Shown: positions 35,421-50,214, counted from the first letter of the stretch. The stretch: 64,000 bases of DNA from Opisthocomus hoazin (GCF_030867145.1 NC_134428.1:21927537-21991536); one strand, 5' to 3'. A program made the numbers and translations. Notes: a model not told the origin generated them from the letters alone.

Positions 35421-38400
35421 CAGCATACTGGAGTTTACAGTAAACAGGATCACAGCTGATTTAAAAATGAAAAAAATGCATTACTACAGAAAGAACAATC
35501 TTTCCAGGCTGTGCTGCTCTTGGGAGGGAGCTAACAGATGCAGCATCTCATTTAGCCCCATCTCACCAGGCACTGAGGCCGCTGCTCAGCGCCCAGCACG
35601 AAGCACACAGCACCTTGCAGGAGGCAGCCCTGACCAAACAGGGATTAAGCAATGCCCGCCTCGCACTAGGTCCCACTGCCTGCATGCCTTTTTCAGTCTC
35701 CGATACTGCTCCCTTCAGCATAGCAGCCTACTGGCAGTAGAAAAAAAATGGTGGGTTTGCACCCTTTTGTGAGCTTTTGGGACCCCCCACCACATTTCTG
35801 ACTCACTGGTGTTGTTTTCTTCCACCTTCTGCTGATTAAAAGCGGTGCGGGAAAAGAAAGAATTCCTCTACCAATGTATCACCTCCTCCACAGGCGAACC
35901 CTTTCTTACCAGGCCATCTGGCTTAAAACCTGGCTCAGAGCCGCTGTGAAAGAGTTGCAAAGCTGTTCTTTGATTGAGGAGGTGTATTTACGGGTGTCCC
36001 AGATGGGATTAGGGCTCTGCTGGGCTCCCCAGACCCTGAGCGGCAGGTCACACCCTCGATGCCACTGCGAGCATCACAGGTGCCCTCCTGGTCAGAGATC
36101 CGCATTGTGGACGCAGCCTCTGCAGGCAGGCAGATTGATACGGGTTGCCCCAGATCAGGACCGAGTGTCTTACATCAGAGATGTAAGGATCAGTGTTAAA
36201 AGCAGAGATCATGCAACAGAATTGAGAAAACAAGTAGCAAACCCACAGGAGGCTGGGTCAGACACCGTGCGAGTGTGTGTATGTGAGCCAGATACTATCA
36301 CGTGCTTGAACATGTTCTAAAACAATGAATTTTATTTAACTTCTTGCAGCCACTTGGTTAAGAAGAAACTCCTAGCAGACACGTAGAAGTGCAAGCCCCT
36401 TTTTGCTCCTGTGTCGCAGCGCCGTGATTTCCCTGAGACAGAAAGCAGAATTAAAACCCATCCAGCTGGAGAGAGAACTGCGGCTGCTCCCGAGCGCAGG
36501 TGCGTTGGGGAAAGTAGCTCCACAAATACAGAGCACATTGTACATCACTTACATTGCTTCAAATTAGTTTGGACAAAAACCACAATAGTGTTTAACATCT
36601 ATTTGATGGCTGAGGGAAAGGAAAGGAAAAAGGGTTGCGGGGAGCTGGGCAGGAATTTGAGGGAACGCTGCCCTCTTGTATTTTATCTAAGTATTTGTGT
36701 GATGCAGGTCCTGAAGTCTCTACTCGCTTGCTAATGACGCACACTTTACATCAGTGGAAGCCCTATTGCCCTTAGCCCCATCAGATTGGCACCGCGCTCG
36801 GGAGAAATGCTGGACTGGGCTACCGTGGAGACAGCAGAGCCTCTTTTCCTTAGACTAATTGCTTTCCTTCGCTCTTCTCCTCCTGCTTCCCCGGGTCAGG
36901 GCTGTGTGCATTAGGCTAGCTTTCATTGTGAGCATCAATGTGTTGTCTAGCTGCTGGGTAAATACATCAAGCAGCTCACGCCCAGCGTGCAGCTCTCATC
37001 GTTCCTTTCTGTCGAAGCTGCTTTTCAATTACGCTTTGGTCTGGGGGTAGAACAGATTTCCTGCGGTGTCGAAGACGGGCAGCTTCTTTGCTGAATTGGG
37101 GCTTGATAAATATGTATTCAGTCTCATGCATCAGAATAGTAAGCAACAGCCGTATGAAGTGCTATAGAAATGCAGCATTTCACTTAGAGAAACCAAGTGT
37201 TTTTAAGCAGATGCCAGGCAGCAGATAAATGCAGAAATGTACCCTTTTATCACTGTTTTTGCAAGATTTGTGTTTGCCCAATGCAGTGCTATCTGGGTGA
37301 CCATAACAACCCACTACATTCATTTGCCTGCAACTGATAGTGGAAAACAGATTCCTGCCGTGTATCGCTGTATTGAGACAGACACACTGCCAAACAAATA
37401 TTTGACAAAGGACAGTCAGGTTTTGCACTACTCTCTGAGCAACACCGACTCTATCCTAGCTACTTTCTTGTCTCGCTGTCCCCTTCCCAGCTGCTTTGTT
37501 TGAATGTTTGATGTCTCCTCCCGGTTCAGGTTGCCCTACAGACATGGCAGAGCAGAGCAGCAGCTCGGAATGGTTCAAGGTGTCTCTAAGAAGTGCCAGG
37601 TGGGATTATTTCTGTGTGTGCACAGGCAGTCATACTTGTAGGGGGTCTCAGCATTGTACCACGCTAATGCTCGAGCACGGTCCTTGCTGGAGTGAGCTCT
37701 CAGCTGGCCAGTTTGGGTGGCCAGGGATGGCCAAGGTGCTATTCCCGCATCTGAGCACTGCACCCATGCCTGGGCACATCGCGGGGGTGGCACAAGGACA
37801 GTGCTGTCCCCCCATCCCAGCCCCAGGTCCCGCTGGGGCTGCTCCCCACCTCAGCTCCCTGCAGCTCGCGGTACCTGGCTGGCAGCTCCCGGCCATCTGA
37901 ATATCTTGGCAGGGAACTTGTACAGTCAGGAAGTCTAGCCACACCTGCAGACACATCCGTCTAAAACCCTGCCGAGGAAAATGAACCACTTTAAAGTCAA
38001 TCCAGCCATACGGGATGAGATTAATTTAACTCAAACAATTTTGAGTGCATTTACATCAGGCATTTACACTGGGGCAGCCGGCTTGACTTTAAGCAGGATT
38101 AGCTGACTGGAGGAGCGCAGAGCGTTTCCTTGTCTGAAGGGCCCTTGGTTTGATGCTGTTGCCGGGTGGATTAGAGCTGAGCAGAGCGCTGGAAGCTGCC
38201 GAGCAGAGCGCTCTGTTCCTCACAGCGCGAGGAGCTTAGGGAACGGATGCCGCAGGCAGACAGGCTGGTGAGACACGATGCTGAGCACAACCCATCGGGC
38301 AGCTCGGAGGAATCCTGTTTCTGTACACCGCTTGATCACATTTTGCATGAAGCTGGGATTTATCTCAGTGGCAGTGCTGGCTTAAGCAGCAAATTCCACA

Positions 38401-40524
38401 CAGAAGAAATTTCCAGGCAGAAAGAAAAAGACTTGTTAGAAAAAGGATCTCAACGACTGGCGTGGCGGGAGTGTCTCGGTGGCTGCAGAGTGACCGTGGC
38501 ACGTGTGGACATGCCCGTCGGCATCTGCAGCTCCGCCGTCCTAAGCTGTGCCGGGTCCTCTCTGAGCCCTCGGGAAGCTTCTGAGCAGCATGAGGACCTT
38601 TGCAGCCGGCCTCACGTGCCAGCCCTGGGGTTATTCCCTGGCTGAAGCTGCAGAAATCTGTAGCCTGTATCCAATGTGGGAGAGGTAACGGGGCCCAGCC
38701 GCGGCAGCGACATGCCTCTTGGCCCCACATCAGATGGGTCCACAGGGCTGCCTGCAGTGCTGGTACTCAGAGCCACCGCCCCGCTCCTGCCCGTGCCGGG
38801 GCTGGTTCCTGCCTTGCCAGCCCGCAACATATTTTCCCATGTGGCCATAGAAACATCTACTGGCAACATCTGGTAATGGCCTCACCATGTTTCTGATCCT
38901 TTTGGGCTCCTTCTGTCCAAATGACATGTTTTGGGGTTTTAGAAAAGCCTTAGACATGAATTAAAATCTCTCCGGAGCTGCCTTCTCTTTTTTTTTGGCA
39001 GGTCAAACACTGCTCTGCTAGGAAGTGCCACCTCACCTGCACCCACACACCTGCCTACCAGCTTGGGCACATTTTTAAGCACACTTAACAGCACTCACAT
39101 CCCGGCGTGAACGGGCAAAAGGCCTGAGCTAGCTCTCCCGTCAGGCAGTGGGCGACACCAGCTCTCACCTACCAGATGGCCACATTTCACTTTCTGGCCA
39201 CGAGTGTTTGCTGATGCTGAGTGACTTGGGGCAGGAGCTCAGGCAGACGGGTGCGAGCAGAGCAGCTCCCTGCTGGGGCCCGGGTTATGCCGCTGCTGTG
39301 TGCCATGACCCCGCTTATTTGCTCCTTGCCATCCGAGAGCACTATTTCAGCTGTAATTTAATTCCAGGACTCGTGTATCCATCTCCCTCCTCCCCATGCC
39401 CCCTCCAGGAATGCCTTTCCTCCTTCTCCTGCCCGGGGACTGCAACCTTTCACCGCGCTCGGCTTGGCTCAGTCTCGCTGGAGAGCAGACACTGCTGCGT
39501 AGGAAGTGGTATCGGTGTTTTGTTAGACCGTACTTTTCTTTCTTCCTCTCGGTTGGTACTGAACTGTAGTGGCAAAGAGCACTCTTACTGAAGATGGTGT
39601 CTCAGGCGAGACGCCTGACTCAGGTCCCGACTGCTCAGCAGTCATTAAACATCTCAGGGAAGATGTTCCAGGAACAGGGATGTTAACCTTGTAGTCCTGG
39701 ACTGATTCCAGCTCGTTTAATTACAGCCTTCATAGCTGAAATTTGCTCTGCACTTTTGACCGGTTATGGGGTTCTTTTTTTTTCCCCCATCTCCTCGAAG
39801 CTGCCGCATTCCCCACACGAGCCGACGCAATAAGCAGGTACGGCTGCTCCCTCTCCCAAGACTCTCAAACTCATCATATTTTCTGGTTACTTAACAATTC
39901 GGGATTCTGCAAAGTAGCAACGGCTTGCCCACGCAGAAGAGTTTTACCTGTTTAATCTGGATAATCTAACCAGTACAGAGTATACACGATCCACCTGTAT
40001 GCCATTGTTGCAAAGTACATGACCTTTACCATTCATAAAAATAACATGTAATATAAATAAGGCTTGTGAAAAAAATACAGAAAGTAATTTGAAGTAAGAA
40101 ATAATGTAATGCAAGCTAAAAACCTACACACACTCCTTTATAATGAAAAGCTATGTGATTATAAAGCCATATGAGTATAAAAACACGAGTACATACATAT
40201 AAAGACCAGAGTGTGTGCACATATATAAACTGTATGATTATAAAAGTGTATTAAGGTGTTTTAAACTCACACCTTTGTGTCTCTGGGCTGAATCCCCCCC
40301 TTCGGCGAGCCTTTGAGAGCAGGGCAGGGATGTTAAAATCATGTCGTGATTAACCCCTGGCCTAACACTGGCATGAGGTTTTGGTGCAAGGACACGAGGC
40401 GCCAAGGAAACGCCACCTCACCCATCGCACGCTGGTTTGGAGACACGGGAGCCCCGCACCAAACAGCGGGCGATGCGCTGGGGCCCAGCCGTGGGGTGGA
40501 TGTGTCCCTGCCCCGCAGAATGTT
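35421..40524. other. Intergenic DNA 5' of FOXK1
   Basis: No gene is recognised. GC-richer patches occur near 37640-37900, 38140-38860 and 39090-39500. A 12-bp palindrome, CAGAGCGCTCTG, lies at 38204-38215, with a nearby direct copy of GAGCAGAGCGCT. An AT-rich segment at 40000-40260 carries five TATAAA words within 85 bp. Confidence 0.5.
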
Positions 40525-41398
40525 TGTTTGCAGATGGCACCAAGCTGGGTGGGAGTGTTGGTCTGCTCGAGGGTAGGAAGGCTCTGCAGAGGGATCTGGA
40601 CAGGCTGGATCAATGGGCCAAGGTCAAGTGCATGAGACTCAACAAGGCCAAGTGCCGGGTCCTGCACTTGGGTCACACCAATCCCATGCAACGCTACAGG
40701 CTTGGGGAGGAGTGGCTGGAAAGCTGCCCGGCGGAAAAATATCTTAGGGTGCTGGTCGACAGCCGGCTGACCATGAGCCAGCAGTGTGCCCAAGTGGCCA
40801 AGAAGGCCAACGGCATCCTGGCTTGGATCAGGAATGGTGTGGCCAGCAGGAGCAGGGAGGGGATCGTGCCCCTGTGCTCGGCACTGGTGAGGCTGCACCT
40901 CGAGTGCTGTGTTCGGTTTTGGGCCCCTGACTACGAGAAGGACATTGAGGGGCTGGAGCGTGTCCAGAGAAGGGCAGCGAGGCTGGGGAGGGCTCTGGAG
41001 AACAAGTCTGATGAGGAGCAGCTGAAGGAGCTGGGGGCTGTTTAGTCTGGAGAAGAGGAGGCTGAAGGGAGACCTTATCACTCTCTGCAACTGCCTGAAA
41101 GGAGGGTGTAGTGAGGCGGCTGTTGGTCTCTTCTCCCAAGTGATAGGACAAGAGGAAATGGCCTCAAGTCACATCAGGGGACGCTTAGATTGGGTATTAG
41201 GAAAAATGTCTTCACTGAGAGTGGTCAGACATTGGACCAGGCTGCCCAGGGAGGTGATGGAGTCCCCATCCCTGGAGGTGTTCAAAAAGCACGTAGAGAT
41301 GTGGCACTTTGGACATGGTTCAGCAGTCACGGTGGTGTTGGGGTGACGGTTGGACTTGATGATCCCAGAGGTCTTTTCCAACCTTAATGATTCTCTGA
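40525..41398 (+). mobile_element. CR1: CR1 LINE, 5'-truncated, with decayed reverse-transcriptase C-terminus
   Basis: The first recognisable part encodes [10 protein letters not shown], the decayed FADD block of the CR1 reverse transcriptase. The thumb-region frame follows ([20 protein letters not shown]), and then the 3' UTR landmarks TCTTCTCCCAAGTGATAGGA, GGCTGCCCAGGGAGGTGATG and TTTTCCAACCTTAATGATTC. The frame is open from about 40437 to a stop at 41043, so the copy is not heavily damaged. The second active-site Asp is replaced by Gly and the 5' part is missing, so it cannot be autonomous. It stops at the edge of the FOXK1 CpG island. Confidence 0.95.
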
Positions 41399-41399
41399 G

Positions 41400-42360
<961 letters not shown>

Positions 42361-42365
42361 GGGCC

Positions 42366-42722
42366 CGGGGTGATGTTGGGGGCCGTCTCTGGTGAAGGGG
42401 AGGGTGTGGGATCCACCAGCTCACAGAGGGCCTGGGGTGATGGTGGGGGGCCATCTCTGGTGAAGGGGAGGGTGTGGGATCCCCCAGCTCGCAGAGGGCC
42501 TGGGGTGATGGTGGGGGGTCATCTCTGGTGAAGGGGAAGGTGTGGGATCCCCCAGCTCACAGAGGGCCTGAGGTGATGGTGGGGGGTCGTCTCTGGTGAA
42601 GGGGAGGGTGTGGGATCCCCCAGCTCACAGAGGGCCTGAGGTGATGGTGGGGGGCCACCCCTGGTGAAGGGGACTCTGAGGAATGCCCCCTGCCCACAGA
42701 GAGCCTGAGGGGATGGTGAGGG
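42366..42722 (+). repeat. Minisatellite, 68-bp unit, about 5 copies
   Basis: The phrase (A/G)TCTCTGGTGAAGGGG recurs at 42385, 42453, 42521 and 42589, with a decayed copy at 42657. The spacing is exactly 68 bp each time. Each unit also contains GTGTGGGATCCCCCAGCT and CAGAGGGCCTG. The middle copies differ at only a few positions; the last is diverged (GGACTCTGAGGAATG). It starts about 260 bp after the exon 1 donor. Open frames of 80-155 codons on both strands here are products of the repeat. Confidence 0.93.
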
Positions 42723-45700
42723 ACCGCTCGCTTGAAGTAAGTCCTGGTGGGTGAGGGACCCACTGTGCAATGGCTGTGACCCCCACTGATGGAGGCCCCG
42801 AGATGGCAGTGAGAGATGTCCGCCTGGTGACCAAGCAGCAGGTCCTCCTCAACATCATCAAGGGATGTCTTTGCCCTCCCAACCTTGCTGCTGTCTGTGG
42901 CTGAGAAACGGGGATGATGCTGGGACTGCTCCTTCTGAGGGAGCCGCGTCTGGAGAAGCAATGTGAGCCCCTCGCCCCAGGGTGCTCCTCCAGTGGGCTG
43001 TTGCCCATGGTTGTCATCCTCCACACCTGCCTGCCAACAGGCTTGTGTTCAACTGGTGGGGTTTCCAAAAGATGAATGGGTGAAGAAGGGTTCTTGTCAG
43101 TGGGCTAAAACTTGGTACCCCCAGGGTTTGTCTTCCCTGGAAAGATTTAGTGGAAAAAAGTTGGAAAAGCACTTTGGCAGAGTGCTTATTTTAGGGTTAG
43201 CAAGTTGAATGGTGTTCCTGGTGTCTCGCTGAGGCAACAGAGAACAAGAGGAGTCGGGCCAGGCCAGGGGTGAGGTTGCCCACCAGGACCCCCAGAGAAT
43301 GGGCGCCCGAGGTGTCTTTGCTTCGTTGAGGAAGGGGAGAGGGCTGCAGAAGGGTTTTCTGTGCTAGCAGGGAGGTGGTTGTCTGTGCTGTGTTTTAGAT
43401 AAACTCTCTTGCAGAAAGAAGAATGGGGTTGACAATCTATTTCTTCCTCTGAAAACGTTGTTTACGGTTGCTGAGCTCTGTCCAAGGACTGCAGCACTTC
43501 ACCCCGGGGCGCAGCGTGGTAGTGGTGGGTGATGTAATTCCTGCGTGCATCTCTTCAGGTCGTACCAGACAGACTGTGTCTAATACCATCTCTGAGTGAA
43601 AACAAGCTGTAAAGACAGGACGATTGGGTTTTTGTGATGGTCTATTAGGCTTTTTGTTGTTTGTATAAAACATTTGTTTTCATCTGGCAGTTCTTTGCTT
43701 TGGTACCGTTTACCTCCAGCGCCAGGGTCCTGGAGTTATCCCTTGCTCGCCAGCCTGTTGCTCAGGGGAGGGTTTTTTTAATTACTCATTTCCTCTGCAG
43801 GCTGCTTCATTTTGTACTTAGTAATTTAGTTATAACTCCCTAGCTGCTCACTCTCTGAGGCGTTTTGGTTTGTAACGTGTTTCATTTTCTAAAAGAGATG
43901 TCCTTGAGTGTCTGTTTAATTAATCTGGTTTTGTAAAACAAGACCACCCGAAGCCCAGGGCATGTCTGTTGTCACTCCCTCTGGCTCTGGGTTTATCTGT
44001 GCGAGCTCTCTCCTCCCTGTCATTCTGTTTCTTCAGTTGGTTAATCATAAGCATTGTGCTCAAAAATTCTCTCAAGCAGCGACTTGGTTGCTTATTTCTC
44101 TCCCCTTCCATTTGCTCGTGACTTCTGGAACAGGAACGGCAATTTTCTTTCTTCATCGCTTTAAAGGGAGGAGTTTAATGTAGTTATGAACTCTGCACAA
44201 TAAGGCATCCTCTTTGCTTGGCTGCTGTTTGAGCTACATAAATAAACTCGATGCTCCTCCCTTTCTGACTTCTAGAGCAGGAAAATGTTTTGCATCAATC
44301 TAAAGGAATTTGCCCCCTTGCTTCTAACAGGTAAACAACTCCTTGCCTTCTGCTGACTAGCCAAGGGTTTGTAACACAGACCAAGGGGGGGGGGGAATTG
44401 CCTGTTGGAAGCTTGGTATATGCAGTCTTGATTGAGGCTTTAAACTGTTCTCCTGTCCACTTCTATCTCCACTCTTGAAAAATCAGACAATTCCCCCGCC
44501 CACACATATATACACAAATCCCCCCCCAGTAAACAAGACAAAGTGCTGGTTGGTGCTGTTTCTTTTCTGTGGAGAAGCCTGTATGCTTACTGCTAGCCAA
44601 CTAATATTGTCAAAAGTAGGACAAAGTGAAGATAGGTCTTACAGTACACAGACTTTACAGTACAAACTATGATTTTTTTTCTGAATACTATTTTGTGGTA
44701 ACACCACTGTCCTGTTTGATAGAGCCACACCTTCTCCATGTGCCAGCAGGATGTGCAGTTTATGTTAACTGTCAGGAATTAATAGGCATCACATTCAATG
44801 ACTTAGATGGGAGGTCTTGCTGCTAGTCTGCTACGAACCAGTTGTTTGAATAGATGTCCCTCTTCTCCCCCCTCCCCCCCCAGCTGTAAAAGATAGCAAA
44901 AATACACAAAGTCCTGTTTCTTTTGGACCAGTGCAGTCACTGCTGCTATTATACTACAAGCAGAGGAGATGCTTGTGCATCATGAGATCACGAATGGAAG
45001 CAAAGGGTTCCAGGAAAAAGTATCTTTCAGATGTAATTCATACTGCTTGTTAAAAAAAACAGATCCTGGACTCATAGATACTTTTTCTGTATAAAATTTC
45101 TCTCTTACAAGCTCTCTTCTAAGTTTAGAAGTAACTATTCCTAAAATTTGCAAAAGATTTTGTCAGGAGGGGTGGGGAAGGGCAGAAAGAGGAAGAGTTT
45201 CTGAGAGCCTTCTTGAAGGCTGTACGTACCTCCTAACACAATAGACCTGTTCAAAACCAGTGGCCTTTGAAAAGTTTCATATCACTTCCACCATCGACAT
45301 CGTGTGTGTGTATAATCTGCTATAACCAGAATTTCACTGCTGGGCGAGAGTATCATATTTCACAGCTGTGTTATGGAAGATTGTATTTCACAGATGTGAT
45401 GACATAACTATAAAGTATAATTAAACAATAATGACCAACAAGGAGGGCATTTCCTAGAGGTTAATGACAGAAACAAAGTGGGTGGAGGAGTGGACGGCTC
45501 CCAGTACAGCTGAAGACCCCGTAATCTAATTAATGTGAGTGCTACACTGCAGCAGGCATTACAAATATAATTCAAGATGAAAGTATGGAAGTACTTGCAT
45601 CAAAAATAGATGCTTTAAATGAAATTAAGTATTACTAGAAACTCTTCCTTTTTTGGTTTTTTTACCTGTGCTAGTTAAAGCTGGAAATCTGCATAAATAT

Positions 45701-48700
45701 CTGGGTATTTTTCTGTAAAGAAAGAGAAACTCAAGACTACTGGTAGGATATGTAATAGCGTTCTAAAAACTAGTGATACAAGCAAAAACATAAGATACAG
45801 CAGGAACCATTAGCTGGAGTAGTTTTCCCTGCTGAAGACAGTATTTTTTTTTTCCAAATTTACAGTGTAATCGGGTGTTTACAGGGTTAGATTAATGCTG
45901 AATTATTAACTTTTTCTTTTTTATCTTAAAAATTGACTCAATTTTTTAAAGAAGTGACAATAACAAGTTAGAGGCTTTCAGTAACTAAAATAATAACTTC
46001 CCCCCTGCCCCAAGAACCAAAGGAACTGAAACAGAAGTTGAAAGTTAAGCTTACTAACCCAAATTTTAAGCAGCTATGGGTCAGGTTTTCAAATGCTCCT
46101 AAGTACAAAAGTTCTATTGACTAAAAACTGCAAATGTTGATTGAGCGTAGCCTGATAATAGCACTTGAGCTTTCTGAACTGGGAGCTCAATAGGTTGGAA
46201 AATTGTGCTTGTCTGTGAATATTTCATGGGATATTTGCTTATTGCTTCTGTGACCGTTTTGTATTTTTGCAGTAGTGCTATTAATGGAGCCTGAAGTTTG
46301 TGTTTTTCATTGTAAATGGATACTTTCAGTACGAGATTTCTAAGCATAAAAATAAGTTTTTAAACCTGTAGTGCTTTTAGCATTTAGGAAATGGAAGCGA
46401 TAAATGGAGGAGTTTTTTAGTTTGAGCATAAAATACAAAATGTATGGGTGTATGAAATTAAATTAAAAAGTGGAGTTAAAATAAAAATAAATTATTATGT
46501 AAGCCCCATTATAAATTGAAAACTTACTGTGCGTGTGAAATTTTATTAAAAGCATGCTGCTTTATTTATAATGGGATTTTCCTAGGTACTTAATAAACTT
46601 GACAAAAATAAATAGTCCAATACTCTGAGCACATATCAAGGTGCTGATGCTGCAGGATTTTATGCGTGCATTAATCTTTCTGTGACGTGAGTATACAAGT
46701 TCACTTCAGCATTTGGGTGGTGGGGGTGTCTCCGCAATTGGGGTTTAATAACCAAACAGAAAATTGAGAGCTTGATCCAACAGTCTTTTTATTTCCCTTT
46801 CTAAGGGAGATCATACAGTCTGTTAGCCAGTAACTCGAGGCACTAATTAAATTTTAAAAATTGACATAGTGTAGAAAAACAGAGATATACATAGCATATC
46901 GCAGTATTTTGATGACCTCACTAACCACTCGGCCTCCATTCTTGTGGTTAGAATGGTGCCATCATGGTGTGTATGAGTGCGGGTATCCTTACATCTCAGA
47001 GGGAACTGCAAGCCGTACGTACACATACTAAGGAAATGCTTTGACCACATAACCACGACTACAGAACTAGTTGTTTCTGAAACGCTGCATATGTACATTG
47101 AATCTGATAACTCTTCATGTAGTTTTACTTCTTAAATATTGCGTAATCTGCATTTGCAACCATTTTTTTGTTCTTTGAAATGCGTCGTTTGCTATGCTAG
47201 AACTTGTGGATGGTGGTTTTACTCTCGCTGGAAGCTCTTTAAAGATTTGGTGTCTTAGTGCTTCGTCTTGTATTTTTTCATGCTCTGATTTCAGAGAATG
47301 TCTTTGAGAACAGGTTTTTTTTTGTTGCACAGTGAGATGGTGATAAAGAATTACTTCATTTTAATTATGGAATTTATGTCAAGTAATTTTTGACTAAGCA
47401 GCTCAATTTGTCATGGGTTCTATTAAATGTTTAGGGAAAGTTTCTCTCATTACGTGAAACTGCTGCTCAATTTGTTGATTCAAAAATAGCTGTGCTGTAA
47501 GTCAGGTTGTGAATATAAACTAAGGCCATGCACAACTCGGTGTATGTTCTCTTATGTGTTCTTTTAAACCAAGCTTGGTTCAGTTTAGCTGATGTGTTGA
47601 TTATGAAAAGATTAATCTAACCAAAACATGCCACACTTGGAGATTCTTGTGCAGAGTCCCAGCTATAAAGGCTTAAATGTAGATTCAAGTTGTGCTGGTG
47701 TAACTTCTTTGTGTTCACAAACTCTCAATCATGACATGTATACTTAGCTGACTGCAGGATTCTTCCAGCTGGTACTGTTGTGTTTTTCTACAAATCTGGG
47801 GGATGAGTGAGCATGAGAGTGTTTGCTTTTACAAAAACAGGAATAAAAATTCTGAAATCTGTAGTAATTCATATCTTAGTTACTTTGGTGCCAGCTGTGT
47901 GAACATTCTCACTGCAGAGTGTCTGTTTTGGCTTCTGGGAACAAATCAAAATTAATACTTTTCGCCTTTTTTTCCCCTCCAGAAAATGGGACGTGCAGTC
48001 TTACACTGAATAACTGAAAGCATAAATGACAACCAGATTAATGTGATTGTTTTCTTTTTAAACAAGCTCATAGTAGCTGTGCTCCAATAGCCATTTGGCG
48101 TCAGAGATGTTCCGTGGGATGCCAAACTCTCTTGCTCAGTGTTGCAGTTTCCTGGAGGAGTAGATGTGGCAACAGGATGTTGGTGAAGAACAGGAAACTA
48201 CTTGAATTTGCTACTTATGCCATGCAAATACAATCTTATTACTGGCCCATGTGTAGTAATTAGTGTCTGCTGTTGAAGTTTTTGCAGCAGTTGCAGAGCA
48301 TGGGGCTTGGCGAATGTGTTCAGCTCTGTGCGTTGGGGCAGTTGCACTCCGCACTGGGGTGACAGAGGGGACGCAGGCTGGTTAGGTGCTTGTTAAACCA
48401 CTGTTTGAGATTTGACAGTTAGCTCCAGCTGGCCACCTTGTTCGGGGTGGATCTGTGCTAGCACTCAGCTCTGTATCAGTTCTTCTGGCATGTGCTAATT
48501 TACTTTGAGTTCCTTCTAGCTCTAGTAAGTGTCTGAGCAGGCAGCATCTGGGTGTTCTGCACTCAGAGCCAAGGGGCACCATAACCAGAAATGCTTAACA
48601 GACCGAGCTTCACCTTACTACTGGTTAGATGCAGATGAGCCAGCTTTCCCTTCGCAATCCAAGTGGAAATGTGGTTTAAAAAAGAAAAGTCATGTGCTTC

Positions 48701-50214
48701 TGAGCTGGCGATGTTAATGAAAAGGGAGAGGAATCATCTCATTTGCTTTTGGTACAGATTCTTTCCTCTCCTTTTTCTTAATAGCAGTCCAGAGCACAGA
48801 AGCCTCTCTCGCCTGTAGCCATACCTAACACTGGCTTTGTTTCATGTGTCTTTGGTTCAGTCCCCATGCATCTAGGAGTCTCCTGAGGTTGCAGACTCGC
48901 GGCTAGGATAACCACTTCAGGATTCGTACTTCAAAGAAAGTATGAAAGCTAAATACGCTGTAGAGCTTAGTCTGTAGTGTATTGGGCGGTTAAGGTCTTT
49001 GTTGTCTTACAATTGCATGTGTCTAGGACAGGCAGCAAATGCCCATGAAGTCCACTGAGCTTGTGCGGTGCTTTGTGACTGGTAAACTTAGGTAGCTCTT
49101 AAATGTTGGTTTATGAATCCAAAGCGGCTGGTGTGCCTTCATGTCACAGACTGCAAGAGTAACACTGAGAAACATGGGGAGCCAGAGGCCTGGGTGTCAT
49201 TTCGCAGTGATTTTTTTTTTTTTTTACAAATCTGTAAGATGAAACAGTGGAAGCATTTTTTTGTCCTGAATGTGGGCTGTGAAAAGACATCTTAATTTAC
49301 TTCCAGACTTGGTTAATTGACTAATTGTGAGTACAAATTATTGTGTGGTCTTAATGCATTCACTTCAGTCAATAATTCAGTATTAATCACTGAATAGTTT
49401 TTCCAAGTATTTAGAAGTCTCTCTGTTTCAGTTGACTGCAGACTCCTTATAAAAGCAGATTGAGGAGATGCTTACAGAGCAGATGAGTCTTTAACTTAGG
49501 TAAATGTGAGTGAAAATTTCTATCCAGTAGTATATTCTTTGTTCTTACAGTACAGATACAATTTTACTAATGTCTATTCACTCTTGTCCACAGATGTTTT
49601 CTGCTAGTAATTCACATCTTTAGTTTCTTTAGAACAGATCAATAAAATGCACATATGCGTTTCTTCTGCATGGCACTTAATTTTTATGAAATACATATTT
49701 TATTAGACAGTAAAACATTTAAGGTTCTTAATGGCCTAATTAATACTCTGTATCTACTTCTGTCTTGTATTTTGCTCTTCGTTGTCCTACTGCTCCTTTT
49801 TTCATGTTCTTGTGCATTTTTTATCATAAAAATTTCAAGCAGTCTTGAGAGAGCAGTCTATTAGAAGCCTGTTCTTTGAATATTCAGCAACTCTAAGTAA
49901 GATTTGATTGATAGTCCCTTCCCTCCCTACCCAATCTATTTTTAGTAATTTAAAAGCAAGTTTAATTTCTTGGGTTGTCATTTGTTGTGTATGCGCGATT
50001 TACTTTGGTGGTTTTCCTCCCTCTTTTAAATGTACCAGATGTGTAATTTTCATGTTGTTTGAGGACATCTTGACAGTTTAGGAGAAATAATGTAGAAATT
50101 AATTGGGACCGCTGCCTTAGCTGAGGAGAAAATACGGACAGTCTTTGTCTGGTTCTGTTAATACACACTGTGTAATTAGGATAGGAGGATAAGTGGAAGA
50201 AAAGTTTAAGCACA
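42723..50214. other. FOXK1 intron 1, segment without genes
   Basis: The segment becomes AT-rich after about 43.6 kb. It contains a G run at 44386-44396, C runs near 44521 and 44872, and a 12-bp inverted repeat at 46505-46575. No exon, RNA gene or transposable element is recognised. Confidence 0.6.
46505..46575. repeat. 12-bp perfect inverted repeat with 47-bp loop
   Basis: CCCATTATAAAT (46505-46516) is repeated in inverted form as ATTTATAATGGG (46564-46575). The arms are AT-rich and do not extend further. It could be a relic of a short inverted-repeat element or a chance hairpin; the AT-rich setting makes chance more plausible. Confidence 0.5.

Noticed and set aside
35874-36320. 148-codon plus-strand open frame
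   Set aside because: No domain, no convincing start context and no flanking splice sites were found.
40437-41045. 202-codon open frame as a host gene
   Set aside because: The sequence is the C-terminal part of the CR1 reverse transcriptase followed by the CR1 3' UTR, so it is a retrotransposon remnant.
42519-43068. Minus-strand open frames of 83-155 codons in the minisatellite
   Set aside because: The predicted proteins are simply translations of the 68-bp tandem unit and its flank; there is no domain.
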